Assembly (NCBI GenBank): GCA_001596155.1
Contig: CP014770.1
Coordinates: 1-6,421 of the forward strand
Length of the DNA: 6,421 nucleotides
Origin: Hymenobacter psoromatis
Lineage (GTDB): Bacteria > Bacteroidota > Bacteroidia > Cytophagales > Hymenobacteraceae
Reading direction: 5' to 3'
Shown piece by piece: positions 1 through 5,090 of the stretch (position 1 is its first letter; every line of letters begins with the position of its first letter). The notes beneath the pieces were generated by a model. That model did no database searches and was not told where the DNA came from. It saw nothing but the letters and a program-made list of their open reading frames with translations. The position numbers and the translations under genes are program-made.

Positions 1-2
1 AG

Positions 3-206
3 CAGGGGCAGGCGCGCGGCCCAGCCATCGAACTCTACCAGGTGGGCGTGCGGCTCGGGACCGGGCGGGTGAGCAGCCAGTGGTTTTGCCGCTTCACGTT
101 TGCCAGCGACTCGGCGCGCCGGCCGCCGCCGGTGCTGCTGGAGGTCACGTTTCGCGACACGACGGCGCGGGCGGTGCTAGGCTTCGGGCTGCGGCGTCAG
201 CGTTAG
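3..206 (+). CDS. Unrecognised protein, C-terminal fragment (left copy)
   Basis: An open frame enters from the left edge and ends at the TAG at 204-206, giving the last 67 residues of a protein whose start is outside the window. The sequence, including AIELYQVGVRLGTG, SSQWFCRFTFAS and VLLEVTFRDTTARAVLGFGL, alternates hydrophobic and polar residues like a beta-rich domain and ends in RRQR. I do not recognise a family. It is convergent with anmK: the two stop codons overlap within the four bases 203-206. GC-rich codons at third positions and an uninterrupted frame to the edge support a real gene. This copy reaches ten codons further than the right-arm copy. Confidence 0.6.
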   Translation, partial: QGQARGPAIELYQVGVRLGTGRVSSQWFCRFTFASDSARRPPPVLLEVTFRDTTARAVLGFGLRRQR

Positions 207-1361
207 CCGGGCAGGGAGATTTTGCCCAGGCTCAGGCCGTTGCCCGCCAGCGCTTCATTGGCTAGCACCGCGAAAAGCACGGCTTCTTTGGCATCGGGCG
301 GCACGCCGGCCTCGGCGGTGCTGCGCAGGCGGGTGGCCGGCAGGTGGCGGGCCAGGGCGGCCAGCAGCGTGGCGTTGTGGGCGCCGCCACCGCTCACCAG
401 CGCGTCGGCGGCGGGCGCAGGGCCCAGGTAGTGCCGCACGCCCTGCGCCACGGCCCCGGCGCTCAGCTCGATAAGCGTGGCCAGCAGGTCGGATACCGAT
501 AAATTTTTTGTGCCCGTACAGCGCTGGTTTTCAGCCAGATAATTCGGTGAAAAAAGCTCCGGCCCAGTGGTTTTGGGGAAGGGCTCGCTGAAAAACGAAT
601 GGCTGCGCAAGGCCGCCAGCAGCCCGGCGTGCGGCTGGCCCCGCGCGGCCAGGCGGCCGCCTTCGTCGTAGGCTTGGCCGGGGTAGCGCTGGCGCACCAC
701 GGCGTCGAGCAGCGTGTTGCCGGGGCCGGTGTCGGTGGCCTGGGCGGGGCCGCCGTCGGCGGGCAAGAGCGTGAAGTTGGCGATGCCGCCCAAGTGAGCA
801 GCAGGCGATTAACTCCTGGCTGGCGGAATAATAATTTGTCGGCAAACGGGGCCAGCGGCGCGCCCTCGAAGCCGGCGGCCACGTGCTTTTGCCGAAAATC
901 GGAGAGCGTGATAATGCCCGTGCCCACGGCCAGGTGGTCGCCGTCGCCGATTTGCAGCGTGGCGTGGTGCGGAAAGTCGGCCCGGCCGTGCTGGTGGCGC
1001 GGCGCGTGCCAGATGGTCTGCCCGTGGCTGGCCAACACATCGACCTCGGCCGGCCCTACCCCCACCCGGCCAGGCAAGCCAGCACCGTGGCCGCGTGGCG
1101 GCGCGCCACCTCCGCATTGAGCAGCACCACCTCTTCCAGGTCAACCCGCGGCTGACTAACGGCCCGCAGCCGCGCCTGAAACGCCGCCTCATACGGCACC
1201 GTAACAAACTGTTCCATCGTTACTTGCAGCGCAGCGTCGTGGCCGGTGCAGCGGCACAGCGCCACGTCGAGGCCATCGAGCGAGGTGCCCGACATGAGGC
1301 CGATGATGCGGCGACTGGGCTGCTGTGCCACGGCCAGCAGGCGGCTTAGGTGCGGGTTCAT
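203..1361 (-). pseudogene. anmK: anmK, mirror copy with two frameshifts
   Basis: This left-arm copy of anmK has two single-base deletions relative to 5091-6251. One C is missing from the run at 1059-1063, at the Trp100-Gly101 codons. One T is missing at 795, in the Asn190 codon just before GGIANF. The reading frame is thus split into three pieces: residues 1-101 (start codon 1359-1361), about 102-189, and about 191-386. All three keep the family motifs. Apart from these positions the protein sequence is identical to the intact copy. The deletions look like sequencing errors; taken at face value the gene is broken. Confidence 0.88.
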
Positions 1362-1407
1362 GGAGTTAATTGGGAAGGAGAAATTATACTCGTTGAGCAA
1401 GTTGATT

Positions 1408-1454
1408 AAAAAAGAACGTCATTCCTCGACAAGCTCGGAATGACGTTCTTTTTT
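1408..1454 (-). terminator. Strong hairpin terminator, mirror copy
   Basis: This is the exact inverse of 4998-5044: an 18-bp stem (1408-1425 with 1437-1454) flanked by A6 and T6 tracts, between the frameshifted mirror copies of mazG and anmK. Confidence 0.83.
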
Positions 1455-1484
1455 CGCAGCATACTCCGAAAACAATATGATTCC

Positions 1485-1825
1485 TCATTCTTCCTTCTTC
1501 GCCCCCAATTTTGGGTTGTCGCGGTGGCGGGTGGCGTCGCGCTGGGTTTTCTTGGCCAGGTTGCGGGCCAGCGCGTCAGTGAGGTTCACGCCGGTTTGGT
1601 TGGCCAGGCAAATGACCACGAACAACACATCGGCCAACTCGTCGCCCAACTCCCTACCCGGTCCGAGTCCTTGAACGACTGCTCACCGTATTGCCGGGCG
1701 ATGAGGCGCGCCACCTCGCCCACCTCTTCGGTGAGAATGGCCAGGTTGGTTAGCTCGCTGAAATAGCGCACGCCGGTGGTGGTTATCCACTCATCGACAG
1801 TGGCTTGGGCTTGTTCAATTGTCAT
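1485..1825 (-). pseudogene. MazG-like pyrophosphohydrolase, frameshifted mirror copy
   Basis: This is the left-arm copy of the gene at 4626-4967 with one C missing from the C run at 1657-1659 (three here, four in the other arm). The frame is correct through Arg56 and then shifts. The EEVGE half of the metal site is kept but the DELAD half is lost, and the altered frame stops at about 1586. A single homopolymer deletion in otherwise identical sequence points to a base-calling or consensus error rather than biological decay. Confidence 0.88.
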
Positions 1826-1891
1826 AAAAATCAGCTGCTTACCAAGCCCGCCTGTTCAATGGCAACCAGCTTACTGATTGGCACTAAACGA

Positions 1892-2125
1892 CTATGGACT
1901 GTAAGTCCATAGGTTTGAAAGCGAATGGAATTCGGCGGTTTCGGCTAAAGCCGGCTGAAAGAAGCCACTGAAAGTGGGCCGCTCTAGAATGAAATTCTGC
2001 TGGCGAAACGCTAGCGTCAGTCGTTGGGCAAAGAGCAATAACTAACTGACAATCAAAAATTGACCGTTCTTGCATAAGCAAGGCCGGCGAAAGGGAGTAG
2101 CAACTAAAGTCTTGCCCTAAAGGGC
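1892..2125. repeat. Array of miniature hairpins, mirror copy
   Basis: This is the exact reverse complement of 4326-4559, lying between the mirror copies of the DUF5615 gene and mazG. The longest hairpin is at 1892-1912 and the GCCCT/AGGGC hairpin at 2114-2125. It accounts for most of the gene-free stretch 1826-2131. Confidence 0.75.
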
Positions 2126-2131
2126 ATAGCT

Positions 2132-2437
2132 TTAACTAGCGTGCTTGAAAAGTAAACTTAGGGCCTGCTCCCAGTGCGGCGCTAAAAAATGGTGAAGCTG
2201 CCGCAAGCTACAACTGCCGCTTCGCAGCCAAAGAACCCGCGGTGGGGGCTCCTGCTGGCGTATGAGCTGCGCGAAATCCTTATCCTTCGTGATGATAGTT
2301 AGGTTGTGGTCAGCCGCATATTTCCGGATTGATACATTTGGCCAGCGCTCGTTCAGGTCGCGCTGATGTAAAAACTCCTCACCCCGCCAATAAGCAAATC
2401 GGTAAGGCAGATTAATATCAACTAGAAATCGCACCAT
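2132..2437 (-). CDS. DUF5615 PIN-like toxin protein, mirror copy
   Basis: Identical 101-residue product to 4014-4319, intact, with VDINLP, TKDKDF and VLWLR segments. It follows the mirror DUF433 copy by three bases and precedes the mirror hairpin array. No difference from the right-arm copy was seen. Confidence 0.83.
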   Translation of the reverse strand: MVRFLVDINLPYRFAYWRGEEFLHQRDLNERWPNVSIRKYAADHNLTIITKDKDFAQLIRQQEPPPRVLWLRSGSCSLRQLHHFLAPHWEQALSLLFKHAS

Positions 2438-2440
2438 GCA

Positions 2441-2674
2441 CTACGCGGCCTGTTGCGCAAACTGCTGCTGAATAATCTGCTGCGCAAATTCCAGGCACGC
2501 TGGAATGTCAGCCGGCTCCAGCGTCGGGAAGGATTCCAGAATATCGGCCAGCGTGTCACCGGCCGCCAGGTAGCCTAACACGGTATCAACTTGCAAGCGG
2601 GTACCCCGAACGGTAGGCTTGCCAAAACACCGTTCCGGGTCCACGGTGATGCGCTCGGTGAGGTAGGTAGTCAT
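2441..2674 (-). CDS. DUF433 family antitoxin-like protein, mirror copy
   Basis: Identical in sequence to the 77-residue product at 3777-4010, with an intact frame and the GKPTVRGTRLQV core. It sits between the mirror copies of dtd (19 bases upstream) and the DUF5615 gene (3 bases downstream). It represents either a true second copy or the same gene read twice through the fold-back. Confidence 0.83.
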   Translation of the reverse strand: MTTYLTERITVDPERCFGKPTVRGTRLQVDTVLGYLAAGDTLADILESFPTLEPADIPACLEFAQQIIQQQFAQQAA

Positions 2675-2693
2675 GCTGCAAAGTACGCAGAAA

Positions 2694-3140
2694 TCAGGCG
2701 GGTGAATCCAGCACAATCGTCACCGGGCCATCGTTGAGGAGGCGCACCTGCATGTCGGCCCCGAAGATGCCGGTGGGCACCGGCTGGCCCAGCTCCCGCG
2801 CCGTGAGGGCCACGAAGCGCTCGTAGAGCGGCGCGGCCACGGCGGGCGGCGCGGCCCCGCTGTAGCTGGGGCGGTTGCCCTTGCGCGCATCGGCCAGCAG
2901 CGTAAACTGGCTCACTACCAGCACCTGGCCGCCCACGTCGCGCACGCTACGGTTCATCTGGCCGTGGTCGTCGTTGAAGATGCGCAGGCCGACGAGCTTG
3001 CGGGCCATCCAGGCCAGGGCGGCCTCGTCGTCGGTGGGCGCGCAGCCGACCAGCACCAGCAGGCCGGGGCCAATCTGGCCGGTAATGGTGTCCTCCACGG
3101 TGACGGAGGCTTCGCGGACGCGCTGAATTACGAGACGCAT
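2694..3140 (-). CDS. dtd: D-aminoacyl-tRNA deacylase (Dtd), mirror copy
   Basis: This left-arm copy encodes exactly the same 148 residues as the gene at 3311-3757 and is transcribed away from the centre on the opposite strand. The frame is intact, with the SQFTL and NDGPVT motifs. The two copies are divergent, with start codons 170 bases apart across the axis. If the palindrome is an artefact, this is the same physical gene counted twice. Confidence 0.9.
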   Translation of the reverse strand: MRLVIQRVREASVTVEDTITGQIGPGLLVLVGCAPTDDEAALAWMARKLVGLRIFNDDHGQMNRSVRDVGGQVLVVSQFTLLADARKGNRPSYSGAAPPAVAAPLYERFVALTARELGQPVPTGIFGADMQVRLLNDGPVTIVLDSPA

Positions 3141-3169
3141 TTTTCAGTGATTAAAGATTAATGTCGTCT

Positions 3170-3217
3170 GTCATTGCGAGCGCAACGAAGTGGAGCGCGG
3201 CAATCTTTCCTTCACAT
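3170..3217 (-). repeat. REP-like dispersed repeat at the palindrome axis, left copy
   Basis: The segment begins GTCATTGCGAGCGCAACGAA and continues to GGCAATCTTTCCTTCACAT. Within one arm it can fold on itself: ATTGC pairs with GCAAT and GCGC with GCGC around a small internal loop. This GTCATTGCGAG...GCAATCT style resembles short intergenic repeats I associate with Bacteroidota genomes (recollection, not a search). It lies directly against the 16-base centre, so together with its partner it forms the tip of the giant hairpin. Confidence 0.5.
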
Positions 3218-3233
3218 TGAATTTACTAACCAG
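3218..3233. other. Unpaired centre (loop) of the palindrome
   Basis: Sixteen bases, TGAATTTACTAACCAG, separate the two arms and are not self-complementary overall. The last pair before the loop is T3217 with A3234. A loop this short flanked by about 3.2 kb arms would extrude or fold very readily. Confidence 0.95.
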
Positions 3234-3281
3234 ATGTGAAGGAAAGATTGCCGCGCTCCACTTCGTTGCGCTCGCAATGAC
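3234..3281 (+). repeat. REP-like dispersed repeat at the palindrome axis, right copy
   Basis: This is the exact inverse of 3170-3217, lying 30 bases upstream of the dtd start in this arm. The two copies face each other across 16 bases. An inverted pair of REP-like units is a common natural arrangement. A native pair here could have been the template for fold-back during amplification, or for a false join during assembly. Confidence 0.5.
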
Positions 3282-3310
3282 AGACGACATTAATCTTTAA
3301 TCACTGAAAA

Positions 3311-3757
3311 ATGCGTCTCGTAATTCAGCGCGTCCGCGAAGCCTCCGTCACCGTGGAGGACACCATTACCGGCCAGATTGGCCCCGGCCTGCTGGTGCTG
3401 GTCGGCTGCGCGCCCACCGACGACGAGGCCGCCCTGGCCTGGATGGCCCGCAAGCTCGTCGGCCTGCGCATCTTCAACGACGACCACGGCCAGATGAACC
3501 GTAGCGTGCGCGACGTGGGCGGCCAGGTGCTGGTAGTGAGCCAGTTTACGCTGCTGGCCGATGCGCGCAAGGGCAACCGCCCCAGCTACAGCGGGGCCGC
3601 GCCGCCCGCCGTGGCCGCGCCGCTCTACGAGCGCTTCGTGGCCCTCACGGCGCGGGAGCTGGGCCAGCCGGTGCCCACCGGCATCTTCGGGGCCGACATG
3701 CAGGTGCGCCTCCTCAACGATGGCCCGGTGACGATTGTGCTGGATTCACCCGCCTGA
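3311..3757 (+). CDS. dtd: D-aminoacyl-tRNA deacylase (Dtd)
   Basis: Dtd is a cytoplasmic enzyme that hydrolyses D-amino acids, and also mischarged glycine, from tRNA, recycling the tRNA and enforcing chirality in translation. The 148-residue product has the usual family length and begins MRLVIQRV, the typical first beta strand. It carries both signature motifs of the active site: SQFTL at residues 77-81 and NDGPVT at 136-141 (the cross-subunit Gly-Pro motif). The segments KGNRPSY at 87-93 and GIFGADMQV at about 124-132 also fit the family. The ATG start is preceded by an A-rich stretch and no clear Shine-Dalgarno site, as usual in Bacteroidota. The gene is first in a co-directional row; the DUF433 gene follows 19 bases after its stop. 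Identification is firm. Confidence 0.96.
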   Translation: MRLVIQRVREASVTVEDTITGQIGPGLLVLVGCAPTDDEAALAWMARKLVGLRIFNDDHGQMNRSVRDVGGQVLVVSQFTLLADARKGNRPSYSGAAPPAVAAPLYERFVALTARELGQPVPTGIFGADMQVRLLNDGPVTIVLDSPA

Positions 3758-3765
3758 TTTCTGCG

Positions 3766-3773
3766 TACTTTGC
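3766..3773 (+). promoter_or_regulatory. Possible Bacteroidota-type -7 element before the DUF433 gene
   Basis: TACTTTGC lies three bases before the ATG at 3777. It resembles the Bacteroidota -7 box (TAnnTTTG) but has one base fewer between TA and TTTG. The nearest upstream TTG (3735-3737) is further away than the usual 17-23 bases. If used, transcription would start at or near the start codon, giving a leaderless message for the toxin-antitoxin pair that is independent of dtd. The mirror copy is at 2678-2685. Evidence is weak. Confidence 0.3.
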
Positions 3774-3776
3774 AGC

Positions 3777-4010
3777 ATGACTACCTACCTCACCGAGCGC
3801 ATCACCGTGGACCCGGAACGGTGTTTTGGCAAGCCTACCGTTCGGGGTACCCGCTTGCAAGTTGATACCGTGTTAGGCTACCTGGCGGCCGGTGACACGC
3901 TGGCCGATATTCTGGAATCCTTCCCGACGCTGGAGCCGGCTGACATTCCAGCGTGCCTGGAATTTGCGCAGCAGATTATTCAGCAGCAGTTTGCGCAACA
4001 GGCCGCGTAG
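3777..4010 (+). CDS. DUF433 family antitoxin-like protein
   Basis: This 77-residue protein matches the DUF433 pattern: ITVDPE near residue 9, then GKPTVRGTRLQVDTVL at 18-33 (family core GKPxxxGTRxxV), then a helical segment with GDTLADILESFPTLEPADIPACL (about 39-61). DUF433 proteins are small winged-helix-like proteins, often found as the presumed antitoxin partner of PIN-like toxins; the function here is inferred from family and neighbour. The frame is open further upstream to an ATG at 3735 inside dtd, but family similarity begins only after the ATG at 3777, which also lies just past the dtd stop, so that start was chosen. The C-terminus is glutamine-rich. The DUF5615 gene begins three bases after its stop, which suggests tight co-expression. 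Confidence 0.88.
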   Translation: MTTYLTERITVDPERCFGKPTVRGTRLQVDTVLGYLAAGDTLADILESFPTLEPADIPACLEFAQQIIQQQFAQQAA

Positions 4011-4013
4011 TGC

Positions 4014-4319
4014 ATGGTGCGATTTCTAGTTGATATTAATCTGCCTTACCGATTTGCTTATTGGCGGGGTGAGGAGTTTTTACATCAGCGCGACCTGAAC
4101 GAGCGCTGGCCAAATGTATCAATCCGGAAATATGCGGCTGACCACAACCTAACTATCATCACGAAGGATAAGGATTTCGCGCAGCTCATACGCCAGCAGG
4201 AGCCCCCACCGCGGGTTCTTTGGCTGCGAAGCGGCAGTTGTAGCTTGCGGCAGCTTCACCATTTTTTAGCGCCGCACTGGGAGCAGGCCCTAAGTTTACT
4301 TTTCAAGCACGCTAGTTAA
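4014..4319 (+). CDS. DUF5615 PIN-like toxin protein
   Basis: This 101-residue protein shows the DUF5615 (PIN-like) layout: a hydrophobic strand ending in an acidic residue, RFLVDINLP (residues 3-11, D7); HQRDLN (24-29); AADHNLTIITKDKDF (41-55, with D52 and D54); and PPRVLWLRSGS (65-75). PIN-like folds use clustered acidic residues to bind metal and cut RNA. D7, D52 and D54 are the visible candidates, and nuclease activity is inferred rather than shown. Pairing directly behind a DUF433 gene, three bases away, is the usual DUF433/DUF5615 toxin-antitoxin arrangement. The gene is noticeably more AT-rich in wording than dtd and anmK, for example in its first 60 bases, which suggests acquisition by transfer. 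Confidence 0.88.
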   Translation: MVRFLVDINLPYRFAYWRGEEFLHQRDLNERWPNVSIRKYAADHNLTIITKDKDFAQLIRQQEPPPRVLWLRSGSCSLRQLHHFLAPHWEQALSLLFKHAS

Positions 4320-4325
4320 AGCTAT

Positions 4326-4559
4326 GCCCTTTAGGGCAAGACTTTAGTTGCTACTCCCTTTCGCCGGCCTTGCTTATGCAAGAACGGTCAATTTTTGATT
4401 GTCAGTTAGTTATTGCTCTTTGCCCAACGACTGACGCTAGCGTTTCGCCAGCAGAATTTCATTCTAGAGCGGCCCACTTTCAGTGGCTTCTTTCAGCCGG
4501 CTTTAGCCGAAACCGCCGAATTCCATTCGCTTTCAAACCTATGGACTTACAGTCCATAG
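4326..4559. repeat. Array of miniature hairpins between toxin-antitoxin pair and mazG
   Basis: This stretch holds a run of tiny inverted repeats with loops of 0-3 bases: GCCCT/AGGGC at 4326-4337; ACT/AGT at 4341-4348; TCAA/TTGA at 4388-4398; the palindrome ACGCTAGCGT at 4434-4443; AGAAT/ATTCT at 4453-4465; CCACT/AGTGG at 4474-4486; CGGCT/AGCCG at 4498-4509; CGAAT/ATTCG at 4517-4529; and CTATGGACT/AGTCCATAG at 4539-4559. The last six have centres about 20-26 bases apart. Most stems end in T before a TT, TTC, TCC or TAC loop and resume with A. Stem sequences differ while the architecture is kept. I do not recognise the family. Together with flanking bases it fills the roughly 300-base gap between 4320 and 4625, where I see no credible gene. 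Confidence 0.75.
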
Positions 4560-4625
4560 TCGTTTAGTGCCAATCAGTAAGCTGGTTGCCATTGAACAGG
4601 CGGGCTTGGTAAGCAGCTGATTTTT

Positions 4626-4967
4626 ATGACAATTGAACAAGCCCAAGCCACTGTCGATGAGTGGATAACCACCACCGGCGTGCGCTATTTCAGCGAGCTA
4701 ACCAACCTGGCCATTCTCACCGAAGAGGTGGGCGAGGTGGCGCGCCTCATCGCCCGGCAATACGGTGAGCAGTCGTTCAAGGACTCGGACCGGGGTAGGG
4801 AGTTGGGCGACGAGTTGGCCGATGTGTTGTTCGTGGTCATTTGCCTGGCCAACCAAACCGGCGTGAACCTCACTGACGCGCTGGCCCGCAACCTGGCCAA
4901 GAAAACCCAGCGCGACGCCACCCGCCACCGCGACAACCCAAAATTGGGGGCGAAGAAGGAAGAATGA
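4626..4967 (+). CDS. MazG-like nucleotide pyrophosphohydrolase
   Basis: This 113-residue all-helical protein belongs to the MazG-like NTP pyrophosphatases, which cleave (deoxy)nucleoside triphosphates to monophosphate and pyrophosphate, probably to clear unwanted nucleotides in the cytoplasm. The metal-binding signature is present: EEVGE at residues 33-37 (E33, E34, E37) and DELAD at 62-66 (E63, D66). The flanking segments TGVRYFSELTNLAIL (17-31) and LFVVICLANQTGVNL (68-82) are, from memory, highly characteristic of the single-domain Bacteroidota proteins. The C-terminal tail is charged (KKTQRD, GAKKEE). The ATG at 4626 is preceded by a T-rich stretch and fits the family's N-terminus. A strong terminator hairpin begins 30 bases after the stop. 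The exact substrate cannot be read from the sequence. Confidence 0.93.
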   Translation: MTIEQAQATVDEWITTTGVRYFSELTNLAILTEEVGEVARLIARQYGEQSFKDSDRGRELGDELADVLFVVICLANQTGVNLTDALARNLAKKTQRDATRHRDNPKLGAKKEE

Positions 4968-4997
4968 GGAATCATATTGTTTTCGGAGTATGCTGCG

Positions 4998-5044
4998 AAA
5001 AAAGAACGTCATTCCGAGCTTGTCGAGGAATGACGTTCTTTTTT
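4998..5044 (+). terminator. Strong hairpin terminator between mazG and anmK
   Basis: A perfect 18-bp stem (4998-5015 with 5027-5044) encloses an 11-base loop. One side starts with six A and the other ends with six T, so it can act as an intrinsic terminator in either direction. It lies 30 bases after the mazG stop and 46 bases before the anmK start, so it probably separates the two transcription units. The stem contains GTCATTCC with GGAATGAC, similar in style to the REP-like repeat at the axis, so it may itself be a dispersed repeat. Confidence 0.85.
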
Positions 5045-5090
5045 AATCAACTTGCTCAACGAGTATAATTTCTCCTTCCCAATTAACTCC

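Larger units (their letters stand above)
33..3217. repeat. Left arm of giant inverted repeat
   Basis: This arm is the reverse complement of 3234-6421. Paired positions sum to 6451 near the centre. The sum becomes 6452, 6453 and 6454 moving outward, because the left arm lacks one base at each of three places: a C run at 1657-1659 (3 C against 4), a C run at 1059-1063 (5 C against 6), and a T at 795 (1 T against 2). I saw no substitutions in genes or in the spacers I compared. The arms are 3185 and 3188 bases. Near identity across coding and non-coding DNA alike means either very recent origin or a sequencing, amplification or assembly fold-back. The left arm looks like the lower-quality copy. 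Confidence 0.97.

Noticed and set aside
3141..3310. Bidirectional promoter region between two divergent dtd genes
   Set aside because: The apparent divergence is a product of the palindrome. The interval contains the REP-like pair and no convincing promoter motif was seen.
3735..3776. Upstream ATG for the DUF433 gene, overlapping the end of dtd
   Set aside because: The added 14 residues are a frame-shadow of the dtd C-terminus and are not part of the DUF433 pattern. The ATG at 3777 gives a normal family N-terminus.
4326..4559. CRISPR array
   Set aside because: The units do not share a constant repeat sequence. Only the small hairpin shape recurs, spacing is about 20-26 bases, and no cas gene is present.
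4370..4567. 65-residue open frame across the hairpin array (mirror at 1884-2081)
   Set aside because: It is explained by the absence of stops through the inverted repeats. The protein has no recognisable motif, its composition is unlike the neighbouring genes, and the repeated unit is not a multiple of three bases. I treat the stretch as structured non-coding DNA.
4605..4625. Promoter directly before mazG
   Set aside because: TTG and T-rich elements are present but not with the spacing or TAnnTTTG form expected for Bacteroidota.
5052..5090. TTG start extending AnmK by 13 residues
   Set aside because: The extension begins only eight bases after the terminator, has no family similarity, and an ATG at 5091 fits better ahead of the conserved GLMSGTS motif.
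5045..5090. TATAAT at 5064-5069 as an anmK promoter
   Set aside because: It matches an enterobacterial -10 box by chance in an AT-rich gap. The nearby TTG (5052-5054) is only nine bases away, too close for a Bacteroidota -33/-7 pair.
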